DNA of 64,000 bases from Pseudomonas sp. HOU2 (GTDB lineage: Bacteria; Pseudomonadota; Gammaproteobacteria; Pseudomonadales; Pseudomonadaceae), in contig NZ_CP160398.1 in the NCBI RefSeq assembly GCF_040729435.1, forward strand, positions 1,054,001 through 1,118,000. Reading direction: 5' to 3'. The notes under the pieces are model-generated. The model was not told the DNA's origin and searched no databases. It worked only from the letters and a program-made list of their open reading frames with translations. This document shows, one piece after another, positions 35,208 through 44,930 of this stretch; the stretch's first letter is position 1; every line of letters starts with the position of its first letter. The position numbers and the translations under genes were made by a program.

Positions 35208-35639
35208 ATGGCTCTTTTACAGCAATCAGTCGCCCTCGCCCCTGCCAGCGAAACCCGCAAGCCGCTCATCGGCGGCCTCAGCCCGCAACGGGAACGGCAG
35301 GTCAAACAACTGATCCTCGAACGCCTCGGAGAAAGCCTGGAAGTGGCCGAGCTGGCACGCGCCTGCTCGCTGTCACGCAGCCATTTCTCCCGGGCGTTCA
35401 AGGCCAGCACCGGCCAGGCACCCCAGGACTGGATCCGCGAACAGCGCATCGCCCGCGCCAAGCTGCTGATCCGCCACACCGGCCTGAGCCTGACGCAGAT
35501 CAGCCTGGAATGCGGCTTCTGCGATCAGGCACATTTCTGTCACATGTTTACTCGCAGCGAAGGGATCAATCCATTCGCCTGGCGCTGTCAGGTCATGCGT
35601 GAAAACAAGGACACCCGGACCCGGTCCATGACCTTTTGA
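35208..35639 (+). CDS. Short AraC-family regulator (DNA-binding domain only)
   Basis: 143 residues from the ATG at 35208 (an in-frame TTG two codons upstream is the alternative). Almost the entire protein is the double helix-turn-helix of AraC/XylS proteins: LEVAELARACSLSRSHFSRAFKASTG, then RIARAKLLIRHTGLSLTQI and CGFCDQAHFCHMFTRSEG. It has no sensor domain beyond 30 N-terminal residues. Such short forms act like MarA/SoxS, with activity set by expression level. Confidence 0.88.
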   Translation: MALLQQSVALAPASETRKPLIGGLSPQRERQVKQLILERLGESLEVAELARACSLSRSHFSRAFKASTGQAPQDWIREQRIARAKLLIRHTGLSLTQISLECGFCDQAHFCHMFTRSEGINPFAWRCQVMRENKDTRTRSMTF

Positions 35640-35773
35640 GCGTTACGCAGGCGCCTGGCGTTGCACTGATGGCCAAACCTGAGGAATATGCTGCGATACC
35701 TTGCACCCGACGATCTGCATCTTCACGCAGCGTCCATTTGCCAGGATTGCCGCATCACCGCAGGAGTGTGCTG

Positions 35774-38599
35774 TTGAGTCTTTCCCCGAATCAGGCCATC
35801 GGCTTCGGCCCCTATCGGATCTACACCGGGCAGCGGCTGGTCATGGAAGGTGACCAGCCGCTGCGTCTGGGTCGGCGCGCCATGGATATTCTGCTGATGT
35901 TGCTGGCGCATGCCGGGGAAGTGGTGAGCAAGCAACAACTGCTCGCCGGTGTATGGCCGGACAGTGTCGTCGAGGACATCAATCTGCGGGTGCACATGGC
36001 CGCCCTGCGCAAGGCGCTGGGCGACGGTCAGGCCGGCCAGCGCTATATCGTCACCGTGGCCCAGCGCGGCTACAGTTTCGTTGCCCCGCTGACGGTGCAA
36101 GCCAACGGACAACGGCCGCTGGAGGCGGCTCCCGGTCGCCACAACTTGCCGCTGCGCCACACCCGGATGATCGGTCGCCAGCCGCTGGTCGACAGCTTGA
36201 TGCAGCAACTGCCGCGACAGCGCTGCATCACTCTGGTCGGCCCCGGTGGAATCGGCAAGACCACCGTCGCCCTGCGCGTCGCCGAGCAGTTGCTCGGACG
36301 CTATCGCGATGGCATCCGCCTGCTGGATCTGGCGCCGCTCAACGACCCGGCGCTGATCGGTTCGCAACTGGCTACCCTGCTGGATCTGGCAGTGCACGAC
36401 GGCGATCCGCTGGCAGGGGTGATCAACCATTTGCGCGAGCGCCAGATGCTGCTGGTGATTGACAACTGCGAACACCTGATCGATGCCGTGGCACTGCTCG
36501 TCGAGAACCTCCTGCGCGGGGCGCCGCAGGTGCACATCCTGGCCACCAGCCGCGAAAGCCTGCGCGCTGAAGGCGAGTTCGTGCAGCGTCTGGAATCCCT
36601 CGACTGCCCGCCTGCGACGAGTGTTCTCGATCGCGAACAGGCGATGGCTTTTGCCGCCCTGCAACTGTTTGTCGAACGGGCGATGGTCGCCCATGAACAC
36701 TTTGAATTGAGCGACGCCGACTTACCGCTGGTCATGGAGATCTGCCGGCGTCTGGACGGTATTCCGCTGGCCCTGGAACTGGCGGCAGCACAGGTCGAAA
36801 GCCTCGGCCTGAGCGGCTTGCTGCAGCAATGGCAGGATCAGCTGCACCCACTGGCGGCGGGCAATCACCAGCGCCATGCACGACACCAGACGCTGCACGC
36901 CACGCTGGACTGGAGTTTCAACCTGCTCACCCCTTGCGAACAGACTTGCCTGCGCCGCCTCGGGGTGTTTCGCGGCAGCTTCAGCCTGACATCGGCCGCG
37001 GCGGTGATCGTCGGTCAGCACATCGACCCCACCCAGGTACTCGCGTCGGTCACGCAACTGGTGGCTAAATCGCTGCTGAATGTGGATGTCGGCGATGAAG
37101 AAGTGTTTTATCGCCTGCTCGACACTACCCGCCACTACGCACTGGAAAAACTCGAACACAGCGGCGAGCGTGAAACCCTTCGCGAACGTCATGCCGAGCG
37201 TTGTCTGGCCCTGATGGAGCAGGCGCGGACCGAGTGGGAAAGCACCCCGACCCTGAAGTGGATCGAGCGCTATGCCCGAAGTCTGGAAGATCTGCGCGCT
37301 GCCCTCGACTGGAGCTTGCACGGCAACGGCTCGCGCCATCTCGGCATCCGCCTGACGGCGGCGTCGGCCGCGCTGTGGCAAGAGCTGTCATTGCTCAAGG
37401 AATATGGCGCTCATGTGCGCCAGGCGTTGACCTTGCTTGAAAGCGCCGAACAACCCTGCCCGCGCCTGGAGATTGCTCTGCAACTGGCACTCGGCAGCGC
37501 CTGCTACCACACCTGGGGCGGTTCGCCGGAGACCATCAAGGCGTTCACCCAGGCCAATGCACTGGCGCAACAGCACCACGATGTCGCCGGGCAATTGCGC
37601 GCCATTTCCGGGCATTTGGCGGTCAATCTCAGTTGCGGGCATTACCAGGCGGCCTTGCTGCAAAGCGAACAGTTCGACCGTCTCGGCGGCCACGACGATC
37701 CTCTGTTGACGTTGAGCACTCACCGCTTGCGCGTCCTCGCCCTGCACTTTGCCGGCGACCAGCCGCAGGCGCGGATCAGTGCCGAGCAAGTGATCCAGAG
37801 CATGGCCCACAGTGGCTATCGCAACCGCTTCACCCACGGTTTCGGCGTGCAGTACGACCAGAGCGTGGCTTCGCTGACCATTCTCGCCCGTGTTTTGTGG
37901 CTGCAGGGCTTTGCGGAACAGGCATGGCGCACCGCTCGGCAAGCGCTGGACATCGCCGTGCAGATTAACCACGGCACTTCGATCTGCTACACCCTGGCGC
38001 TGGCCAGCTGTCTGATCGCCCATTACAACGGCGATACCAAGACTGCCCGTGAACTGTTGCAGCTGTTGCTGGAGCAGGCCCAGAAGCACTCGGTGCTGCT
38101 GTTCTATCGCTGGGGACGGCACTATGCGCAGGTAATCGATGAGCGCCTGGCCCAGCCCGACGCTCCGGCGGATAACGGGCTGATCAAGGAGCTGATGGTC
38201 ACGCTCGACGCTCGCCATATCGATGACGCGTTGCTGGAGCGGGCGCACAGTGGCGCGGCAGGTTGGAGCACGGCCGAGGTGTTGCGGGCCGAGGCTGAGC
38301 GGTTATTGGCGGATGAGGCGAATGTGGCGGATTGTCCGCAGGGACGCCTCAGCGAGCAGGCAGAACATCTCCTGCAAAACGCTCTCGCGATCGCCCGCTC
38401 TCAAGGCGCGCTGGCCTGGGAGCTACGCAGCGCCACATCTTTGGCCCAACTGTGGCAGCGTCAATCACGCCACCGCCAGGCACTGGAGCTACTGACCCCG
38501 ATCTATCAGCGCTTCAGCGAAGGTTACGCCACCCCCGACCTGCGCAACGTGCGCTTATTGCTCGACGCGTTGCGCAGCCAGTTGTCCGTCCGCGCTTGA
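35774..38599 (+). CDS. Winged-helix (OmpR-type) regulator with NB-ARC-like ATPase and TPR-like C-terminus
   Basis: 941 residues if the TTG at 35774 is the start; AGGAG sits seven bases upstream and the resulting N-terminus (12 residues before FGPY) matches its paralogue at 40012. An ATG at 35669 is the longer alternative. Domains: OmpR/PhoB winged helix (about 1-100, with QLLAGVWPDSVVEDINLRVH), P-loop ATPase with Walker A VGPGGIGKTT and Walker B-like LLVIDNCEHL, the sensor block ILATSRESL, a winged-helix linker, then about 450 residues of helical repeats rich in ALxLA patterns. It is a signal-integrating transcription factor of the STAND class. The inducer is unknown. Confidence 0.85.
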   Translation: MSLSPNQAIGFGPYRIYTGQRLVMEGDQPLRLGRRAMDILLMLLAHAGEVVSKQQLLAGVWPDSVVEDINLRVHMAALRKALGDGQAGQRYIVTVAQRGYSFVAPLTVQANGQRPLEAAPGRHNLPLRHTRMIGRQPLVDSLMQQLPRQRCITLVGPGGIGKTTVALRVAEQLLGRYRDGIRLLDLAPLNDPALIGSQLATLLDLAVHDGDPLAGVINHLRERQMLLVIDNCEHLIDAVALLVENLLRGAPQVHILATSRESLRAEGEFVQRLESLDCPPATSVLDREQAMAFAALQLFVERAMVAHEHFELSDADLPLVMEICRRLDGIPLALELAAAQVESLGLSGLLQQWQDQLHPLAAGNHQRHARHQTLHATLDWSFNLLTPCEQTCLRRLGVFRGSFSLTSAAAVIVGQHIDPTQVLASVTQLVAKSLLNVDVGDEEVFYRLLDTTRHYALEKLEHSGERETLRERHAERCLALMEQARTEWESTPTLKWIERYARSLEDLRAALDWSLHGNGSRHLGIRLTAASAALWQELSLLKEYGAHVRQALTLLESAEQPCPRLEIALQLALGSACYHTWGGSPETIKAFTQANALAQQHHDVAGQLRAISGHLAVNLSCGHYQAALLQSEQFDRLGGHDDPLLTLSTHRLRVLALHFAGDQPQARISAEQVIQSMAHSGYRNRFTHGFGVQYDQSVASLTILARVLWLQGFAEQAWRTARQALDIAVQINHGTSICYTLALASCLIAHYNGDTKTARELLQLLLEQAQKHSVLLFYRWGRHYAQVIDERLAQPDAPADNGLIKELMVTLDARHIDDALLERAHSGAAGWSTAEVLRAEAERLLADEANVADCPQGRLSEQAEHLLQNALAIARSQGALAWELRSATSLAQLWQRQSRHRQALELLTPIYQRFSEGYATPDLRNVRLLLDALRSQLSVRA

Positions 38600-40012
38600 T
38601 CGATTGCGCCCGTTGTAACGGACACGACGCTGCAGGTTATCCACCCGTTCAGCGCTGATTTCCCACTGTTCGCGGACATAACAGCGAAGGGTGTTGAGCA
38701 TGCGGTAGCGCAGCGAATCGCCACCCCGCTCGATCGTCAACCATGATTTGGCGGCCAGGCGTTCGATCACCGCCTGCAGATGTACGCCGTCAATGACCCG
38801 CAGCGCGGCTTCCTCGGTGAAGGCCATCTTGAACACCGACAGACGCTGTAACACCCGGCGTTCGCAGGGGCGCAGATCCTGATAACTCCAGTCCAGCGCT
38901 GCGCTCATGGACTGATGCCGGGGCATCGCGGTGCGCCGGCCGTGACTGAGCAGGCGCAGGCCGTTGTCCAGCTGCGCTTGCAGCCCCACCAGCGCCAGCG
39001 CATCGATCTGCGCCGCCGCCAGTTCGATGGCCAGCGGTAAACCGTCAAGCCGCCGACAGATCGCGCACACGGTGTGCAGATCCTGCTCGCGCAGGCTGAA
39101 ATCGTGCTGCCGGGCACGCGCGCGGCTGATCAGCAATTGCACCGCCGAATAGCCCATGAGCTCGTCGATACTGGTTGGCACCGATGCCTTGGGGAAGGTC
39201 AATGACGCAATCGGTTGCAGGGTCTCGAGATTGGCCTGCAGCGGTTCACGGCTGGTGACCAGTAGCACCAGTCGCGGCGCCGCCAGCAGCAACCGCTCCA
39301 CCAGCGCCCGGCACGATTCACGACGCCGCTCGCCGTTATCCAGCACCAGCAAGGCATGACGCGAGGCTAACGTCTCGAACGAGGTGTCGAGGGTGTGCAG
39401 CAGGTAGTCGAGCAACGACGGCGCATCCTCGGCAATGGACAGGTCGATGTACCAGACACCGTCGCGGTAATGCTGCAACAGCAACTCGGCCACCCGCAGC
39501 GCCACCGTGGATTTGCCGATGCCGGCCGGGCCCGTCAGCGTCATCAGGCGACACAGCGGCAGTTGTCGCACCAGACTGCCGACCAGCGAATCGCGGCCGA
39601 TGACCGGGGTCAAGCGTGCGGGCAGGTTGTGTTGCGGCGCCTGCAGGGTTTCGAACACCACTTGCGCGACGCTGTCGCCGTGCACCGGGGCGATAAAGCT
39701 ATAACCACACTGCGGCACGTTGACGATATAGCACTGGCCGTTCTCACCATCGCCCAACGCCCGGCGCAACGCGGCGATGTGCACCCGCAAGTTGATCTCT
39801 TCAACCACACTGTCCGGCCACACCCAGGCGATCAACTGTTCCTTGCGCACCACGCGACCGGCGTGTTCGACCAGCACCTGCAAAAGATCGAGGGCGCGCC
39901 CGCCCATGCGCAACTGTCGATCCCCGTCGAGGATCAACCGTTGGCGCAGATGAAAGGCGTATGGCCCAAAATACAACACCGATGCAGCGGGTAAGTCGTT
40001 GTGGCTGTGCAT
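38555..40012 (-). CDS. Winged-helix regulator with NB-ARC-like ATPase, lacking the repeat domain
   Basis: 485 residues, ATG at 40012. Paralogue of the 35774 gene: same OmpR-type winged helix (VRKEQLIAWVWPDSVVEEINLRVH, with VVR for VVS), Walker A TGPAGIGKST, LLVLDNGERR at Walker B where the paralogue has DNCEH, and LLVTSREPL. It ends after the helical linker, so the 450-residue repeat part is absent. Its last 45 bp overlap the end of the convergent paralogue. Either the C-terminus was lost by recombination with the neighbour, or it is a naturally short form; related short forms are known. Confidence 0.83.
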   Translation of the reverse strand: MHSHNDLPAASVLYFGPYAFHLRQRLILDGDRQLRMGGRALDLLQVLVEHAGRVVRKEQLIAWVWPDSVVEEINLRVHIAALRRALGDGENGQCYIVNVPQCGYSFIAPVHGDSVAQVVFETLQAPQHNLPARLTPVIGRDSLVGSLVRQLPLCRLMTLTGPAGIGKSTVALRVAELLLQHYRDGVWYIDLSIAEDAPSLLDYLLHTLDTSFETLASRHALLVLDNGERRRESCRALVERLLLAAPRLVLLVTSREPLQANLETLQPIASLTFPKASVPTSIDELMGYSAVQLLISRARARQHDFSLREQDLHTVCAICRRLDGLPLAIELAAAQIDALALVGLQAQLDNGLRLLSHGRRTAMPRHQSMSAALDWSYQDLRPCERRVLQRLSVFKMAFTEEAALRVIDGVHLQAVIERLAAKSWLTIERGGDSLRYRMLNTLRCYVREQWEISAERVDNLQRRVRYNGRNRSSADGQLAAQRVEQ

Positions 40013-40172
40013 GCCGTTTTCCAGCGCCAGCGCGCGCGGGCAGCATGCCCTCGACGTCCAGCACTTCTCCCTTCCAAGCGTTGCCGTTTATCTTGGCAGC
40101 TGCAGGTGACGGCACAACCTCCGTACGGGGCGCAACACGGACATCCGGATGCACCGCACGGACACAACCGCT

Positions 40173-41123
40173 CTAGCTGAACTGCTCGCGGTATTGTGCC
40201 GGGGTCAGGCCGAGCTTTTCAGCGAACAGAAAACGCATGTGGCGCACACTGCCGAAACCACTTTTGTAGGCCACGGTCTTCAACGGCAGCTCGGTGGTTT
40301 CCAGCAGATTACGCGCGCAATCAATGCGGGCGTTTTGCAGAAACTCCATCGGCGTCATGTTCACATCCCGCGCGAACAGCCGCGCAAAGTGCCGGGTGCT
40401 CATGTTCGCCAGCCCCGCCATGCGCTCGACTGTAAACGCTTCGTCGAGGTGATCCAGCACATGGTTCTGCACCCGGGTGATCGCGGTTTCCTGTGGTGCC
40501 ACCGCGGCCATCAACGGACTGAACTGCGCTTGCCCGCCCTGCCGTTTCATCACCACCAGCAGCACCTTGGCCACGTCCTGGGCGACTTTTTTCCCGTGAT
40601 CCCGGGCAACCACGGCCAACGCCAGATCGATGCCGGCGGTCACGCCTCCCGAAGTGATCAGATTGCGGTCTTCGGTGTAGATCTGATCGGTCTCCACCCG
40701 CGCCTCGGGGAACGCCTTGATCAGCCGCTCGGTGTAATTCCAGTGGGTAGTCACGCGATAACCGTCGAGCAGCCCGGCATGCCCGAGCACAAAAGCCCCG
40801 GTGCAGATCGAGCCGTAGCAACCGGCCTGCCCCACCGAGCGTTGCAACCAGGCGAGCAGCGCCGGATGTTTTTCGTTATAGGCGCCCGGTCCACCCGGTA
40901 CCAGCAGCAGGTCGAAGGCCTGGGCCGGGTCGTCGATATGAGAGTCGGTCTGTACCTGTACGCCATTGGAAGCCCGCAGCATCCCGCGTTCGGTACCCAA
41001 GGTGATCAGTTGGTAGTGATCTTCGGCTTTCAAGTAGCGATTGGCGACCGAAAACACCTCCATGGGGCCGGCCATGTCGAGCAGAAGAAAGTCGGGAAAC
41101 AGCACCATTGCCACGGTTTTCAT
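40173..41123 (-). CDS. GlxA-type transcriptional regulator (DJ-1/PfpI plus AraC domains)
   Basis: 316 residues, ATG at 41123. The N-terminal 190 residues form a DJ-1/PfpI-like glutamine-amidotransferase fold: VLFPDFLLLDMAGP, LLVPGGPGAY and the elbow GSICTGAFVLG with a cysteine in the nucleophile position. The C-terminal AraC double HTH reads FTVERMAGLANMSTRHFARLFARD and LPLKTVAYKSGFGSVRHMRF. Regulators of this build often control amine or betaine catabolism. It is divergent from the pirin gene. Confidence 0.9.
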   Translation of the reverse strand: MKTVAMVLFPDFLLLDMAGPMEVFSVANRYLKAEDHYQLITLGTERGMLRASNGVQVQTDSHIDDPAQAFDLLLVPGGPGAYNEKHPALLAWLQRSVGQAGCYGSICTGAFVLGHAGLLDGYRVTTHWNYTERLIKAFPEARVETDQIYTEDRNLITSGGVTAGIDLALAVVARDHGKKVAQDVAKVLLVVMKRQGGQAQFSPLMAAVAPQETAITRVQNHVLDHLDEAFTVERMAGLANMSTRHFARLFARDVNMTPMEFLQNARIDCARNLLETTELPLKTVAYKSGFGSVRHMRFLFAEKLGLTPAQYREQFS

Positions 41124-41335
41124 GGGTGAACATCACTGAAATCAAGGAAAAGGAAGCAAGCCTCGCATTATGGCCACGTGCGTAGAGAGCGGCGAAAAGA
41201 ATGCGTGATCGACTCCGCAAAACTGTCAACCTGAGCAGGACAGTATTTCAATTTCCACCTACTTATTACCCCAAACGATTAACAGTAACCTTCTCCTCAC
41301 TCGGACGAATCAACGTCCTGCAAGGAGAATTCATC
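41124..41335. promoter_or_regulatory. Divergent promoter region, GlxA-type regulator / pirin
   Basis: 212 bp between divergent starts. A strong AAGGAG ribosome site (41322-41327) precedes the pirin ATG. Possible A+T-rich promoter sequence lies around 41240-41290. No clear operator was identified. Confidence 0.4.
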
Positions 41336-42058
41336 ATGCTGACCCTTCGCAAAGCTTCCGACCGTGGCCTCGCCAATCATGGCTGGTTGAAATCCTTCCA
41401 CACCTTTTCCTTTGCCAGCTACCGCGACCCGCGTGAACAGGGTTTTTCCGACCTGCTGGTGATCAACGATGACCGCGTGGCGGCCGGCAAGGGTTTCGGC
41501 CAGCATCCGCATCGTGACATGGAGATCTTTTCCTACGTGCTTGAAGGCGCACTGGAGCATAAAGACACCTTGGGCACCGGTTCGGTGATCCGCCCCGGTG
41601 ACGTGCAACTGATGAGCGCCGGCAGTGGCGTGGCCCACAGCGAATTCAACCATTCGGCCACCCGGCCGGTGCACTTTCTGCAGATCTGGATCGTGCCGGA
41701 AGTGGCCGGCGCCAAGCCGCGCTACCAGCAAGAGCACTTCAGCGCGCAGAAAAAACGCGGTCGCCTGCAACTGATCATCTCGCCGGACGGCGCTGATGGC
41801 TCGCTGAAAGTACGTCAGGACGCGCGTGTCTACGCCGGCCTGTTCGACGGCCAGGAAAGCGCGACGCTGAAACTGCCGGCCAATCGTTATGCCTACGTGC
41901 ATGTGGCGCGCGGCAGCGTAGAGCTCAACGGCGTGCAACTGCAGGAAGGTGACGGCGTGCGGATTCGTGAAGAACAGGCACTGACCCTGAGCAATGGCGT
42001 GGATGCCGAAGTGCTGGTGTTCGATCTGCGGCCGCAGGAGTTGCCGCAAATGCCATGA
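41336..42058 (+). CDS. Pirin family protein (YhhW-like bicupin)
   Basis: 240 residues. The N-terminal cupin motif HPHRDMEIFSYVLEGALEHKD gives two histidines and a glutamate of the iron site, followed by HSEFNHS with another. The second cupin domain (about 120-240) has lost metal ligands, as in other pirins. The E. coli relative YhhW has quercetin 2,3-dioxygenase activity. It is probably a cytoplasmic stress-associated iron protein and perhaps under control of the divergent GlxA-type regulator. Confidence 0.92.
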   Translation: MLTLRKASDRGLANHGWLKSFHTFSFASYRDPREQGFSDLLVINDDRVAAGKGFGQHPHRDMEIFSYVLEGALEHKDTLGTGSVIRPGDVQLMSAGSGVAHSEFNHSATRPVHFLQIWIVPEVAGAKPRYQQEHFSAQKKRGRLQLIISPDGADGSLKVRQDARVYAGLFDGQESATLKLPANRYAYVHVARGSVELNGVQLQEGDGVRIREEQALTLSNGVDAEVLVFDLRPQELPQMP

Positions 42059-42078
42059 GGCAGGGTTTTATCATCTGC

Positions 42079-42110
42079 AAAAACGGCCTTCATATGAAGG
42101 CCGTTTTTTA
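42079..42110. terminator. Bidirectional rho-independent terminator
   Basis: The palindrome AAAACGGCCTTCAT/ATGAAGGCCGTTTT has A- and T-runs on its two sides. It closes the pirin gene and also the convergent coiled-coil gene whose stop is at 42108. Confidence 0.9.
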
Positions 42111-42593
42111 TTGTGGTGGTGGCGGCGTTGGCAACTCCGGCGATTTGGGTGTGTGGGCATCCTTGCCCGCCTGGACCGCCGCTAGGGTGGTTTGTATAGC
42201 TACGTACATGTTGGCTTGATTGGCGTAATAGGCCCCAACGACGATGGTGACTATTCCAAGTAACTGGACGGCCGTTGCTGCCCAGACGTTGGCCTTGACG
42301 GTGGCGCCCTGCCTTGCTGCTTCCTGCGCGCCGTCGGCAATTTTGCGCATTTCTTGCGTTATCAAGTCGTAGCGTTTGTCTCGTTCGACTTGAGTTTTGT
42401 CCCGTTCTCCCTGAACAGATAAAAACCCGTCAATTTTCATTGATACCGCGTCCAGTCGAGCATCCATTCGTGTCTCGATGGTCTCGATCCTGGCATTGAA
42501 TTCTTCTCGACTGATGGCGCCCATGACTTGCGTACTCTGACCATTACCCGTTATGTCACTGCTTTGAAAGTGACTGAATTCCCTGGCTTCCAA
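42108..42593 (-). CDS. Unknown protein with coiled coil and C-terminal membrane helix
   Basis: 161 residues from a TTG at 42593 (AAAGGTG six bases upstream) or 138 from the ATG at 42524. It contains a heptad-like stretch ARIETIETRMDARLDAVS (about 34-51) and a charged segment to about 95, then one membrane helix TAVQLLGIVTIVVGAYYA (about 107-124), then a Pro-rich end. The layout (coiled coil then tail helix) resembles small phage/XhlA-like or membrane-tethered proteins common in pseudomonads. No function is assigned. Confidence 0.65.
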   Translation of the reverse strand: MEAREFSHFQSSDITGNGQSTQVMGAISREEFNARIETIETRMDARLDAVSMKIDGFLSVQGERDKTQVERDKRYDLITQEMRKIADGAQEAARQGATVKANVWAATAVQLLGIVTIVVGAYYANQANMYVAIQTTLAAVQAGKDAHTPKSPELPTPPPPQ

Positions 42594-42773
42594 TTCGACA
42601 CCTTTATCGGGCTACCGATACCGTCCGTGGTATGTCACTCCAGTGCAAGCGTGCGGCCTCGCACCAGCCTTTGGCAACGATAGCCCCCGGTCCTTCGGCC
42701 TACAAGCCAGCGAATTCTGCGTCCGGCGTAGGCCATTTCGTCAGACCTTGTGAGTTCGCCTAGAAAACGCGCC

Positions 42774-43649
42774 TTACTCGTTTTCCGACGCAAACACTTC
42801 GACGATCTGCTCGATCACCGCCCTCACCCGCGCCGTATGGCGCAGATCCGCATGGGTCACCAACCACACTTCGTACGGTTGCGGGCGGGTACGCTGTGGC
42901 CAGAGCCTGACCAGACCGTCGCGCTCGCCCATGTACACCGGAATTTCTCCTACACCAATACCCGCCGCAATCGAGCGCCGCATCAACAGGCTGGAACCGA
43001 GGCTGGCGACGATTCGCCCGCGACTGATCGGCTCCCCCACCAGGTTCAGGTCCCGGTTGCTCTGCAGATACGGTTGATAAACCACCAGGTCATGCCCGGC
43101 GAAAGCACTGCCGGGCTCGGGTTCGCCATTGGCGTCGACGTAAGCCTCTGAAGCGAATAACCCGGTTGGCCAGCGCGCGATGCGCCGGGCGATCAGGTCC
43201 GGATTGTCGGGCCGGGTGTTGCGTACGGCGATATCCGCCTCGCGCTTGGCCAGACTGAGGATCTGCGTGGAAGCGTCCAGTTGCACGCGCACGTCCGGAT
43301 GCAGTTCGTGCAGGCGGGCGATGGCCGGGATCAGGAAATCGATGGCCAGCGAATCGGTGGTGCTGACCCGCACCGTGCCGGTCAGGCGATCATCCAGGCC
43401 CTGAATCTGCCGCTCAAGCTCAAGCGCCGAATGCTCCATTTTCTCCACCGACCTGAGCGCCGCTTCGCCTACCGCAGTCAGCGCGTAGCCCTCGGACGTG
43501 CGCAGGAACAGCGTCGCGCCGAGGGACTTTTCCAGCGCAGTGATCCGCCGTCCGACGGTGGCTTGATCCACATTCAATACTCGCGCGGCCCCGCGCAGTG
43601 TCGACTCGCGACAGACGGCGAGAAACACCCGTGCGTCATCCCAATTCAT
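42774..43649 (-). CDS. LysR-family transcriptional regulator
   Basis: 291 residues, ATG at 43649 with CAGGAG upstream. HTH: STLRGAARVLNVDQATVGRRITALEKSLG (about 16-44), a typical variant in which VGRRI replaces VSRxI. The remainder is a LysR substrate-binding domain. It is divergent (173 bp) from the quinone oxidoreductase gene at 43823, which it probably controls. Confidence 0.9.
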   Translation of the reverse strand: MNWDDARVFLAVCRESTLRGAARVLNVDQATVGRRITALEKSLGATLFLRTSEGYALTAVGEAALRSVEKMEHSALELERQIQGLDDRLTGTVRVSTTDSLAIDFLIPAIARLHELHPDVRVQLDASTQILSLAKREADIAVRNTRPDNPDLIARRIARWPTGLFASEAYVDANGEPEPGSAFAGHDLVVYQPYLQSNRDLNLVGEPISRGRIVASLGSSLLMRRSIAAGIGVGEIPVYMGERDGLVRLWPQRTRPQPYEVWLVTHADLRHTARVRAVIEQIVEVFASENE

Positions 43650-43822
43650 CTGATCTCCTGCCGATGCAAATTTGCATCACTATGCCGCCAAATCGCTGCG
43701 TTAAAGCGGCAACGATAGCCGATATCCTCACCACTGTTCTCATGCCTTGAATGCTTTTGCAGGGAATCATTGCCCCCCCTTTGAACTCCCACCTACAGAC
43801 CTCCTACGCAACAGGACCGGAT

Positions 43823-44821
43823 ATGACACTGCCCAGCGAAATGACCCGTATCGAAATCACTCAACCCGGTGGCCCCGATGTTCTGCAAGCCAAACGCGTA
43901 CCGTTGCCGGTTGCCGCAGCCGGCGAAGTGCTGATCCGCGTGCATGCTGCCGGGATCAATCGGCCCGATGCCCTGCAACGCGCCGGCAAATACCCGATGA
44001 AGCCGGGCATGAATCCGATCCCCGGCCTGGAAGTGGCCGGCGAAGTGGTGGCGCTGGGTGCCGGTGTCAGTCAGTTTGCCGTCGGGGACAAGGTCTGCGC
44101 ACTGACCAACGGTGGCGGTTACGCCGAATACTGCAGCGTCCCGGCCGGGCAAACCTTGCCGATCCCCGAAGGACTGGATTGGGTGCAGGCCGCCGCTATC
44201 CCGGAAACGTTCTTTACCGTGTGGGCCAACCTGTTTGGCCTCGGCCACGCCCAGCGTGGTCAGCGCGTGCTGATCCACGGCGGCACCAGCGGTATCGGCA
44301 CCACCGCGCTGATGCTGTGCCGCGAGTTCGGCATCGAAGCCTTTGCCACCGCCGGCAGCGCCGATAAATGCGCGGCAATCAGCAAACTGGGTGGGCAGCC
44401 AATCAATTATCGCGAGCAGGATTTCGCCACGGTCATCGCCGAAAAAACGGCTGGCCAAGGCGTTAACGCGATCCTCGACATCATGGGCGCCTCATACCTC
44501 AACGGGAATGTCAGCGCGCTGGCGATGGATGGCCGATTGGTGATGCTGGGTTTTCTCGGTGGCGGCAAGGCCAACGACATCGACCTGCTGGCGATCATGG
44601 CCAAGCGCGCGGTGATTACTGGTTCGCTGCTGCGTGCGCGAACCGCTGAGGAAAAGGCCGAGATTGCCGAGCAATTGCGCGAACACGTGTGGCCGGCGCT
44701 GGCCGCCGGACGCTGCCTGCCGATCATCGACAAGGTTTACTCGCTGAACGACGCGGCCCAGGCGCATGCGCGCATGGAAGGTGGCGACCACATCGGCAAA
44801 ATCGTCCTGTGCGTGGATTGA
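43823..44821 (+). CDS. NAD(P)H:quinone oxidoreductase, zinc-independent MDR family (PIG3-like)
   Basis: 332 residues from the ATG at 43823; the longer open frame to 43751 is not supported. MDR N-terminal GroES-like domain: LIRVHAAGINRPDALQRAG, then GLEVAGEVVALG, and the nucleotide-binding motif IHGGTSGIGTTALML (about 150-164). The zinc ligands of alcohol dehydrogenases are absent, as expected for quinone reductases. It should reduce quinones with NADPH in the cytoplasm. It is divergent from a LysR regulator. Confidence 0.92.
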   Translation: MTLPSEMTRIEITQPGGPDVLQAKRVPLPVAAAGEVLIRVHAAGINRPDALQRAGKYPMKPGMNPIPGLEVAGEVVALGAGVSQFAVGDKVCALTNGGGYAEYCSVPAGQTLPIPEGLDWVQAAAIPETFFTVWANLFGLGHAQRGQRVLIHGGTSGIGTTALMLCREFGIEAFATAGSADKCAAISKLGGQPINYREQDFATVIAEKTAGQGVNAILDIMGASYLNGNVSALAMDGRLVMLGFLGGGKANDIDLLAIMAKRAVITGSLLRARTAEEKAEIAEQLREHVWPALAAGRCLPIIDKVYSLNDAAQAHARMEGGDHIGKIVLCVD

Positions 44822-44930
44822 GCCGCAGCATTTTGTAATCGTTAAGGGCGCACGGTGGTCGAAAAAATCACGCGCAGACCGAGCCTTCTGGTAAAAAGCC
44901 TTCTTTGTCTGCGCTGTGGTGAACCGTTTA

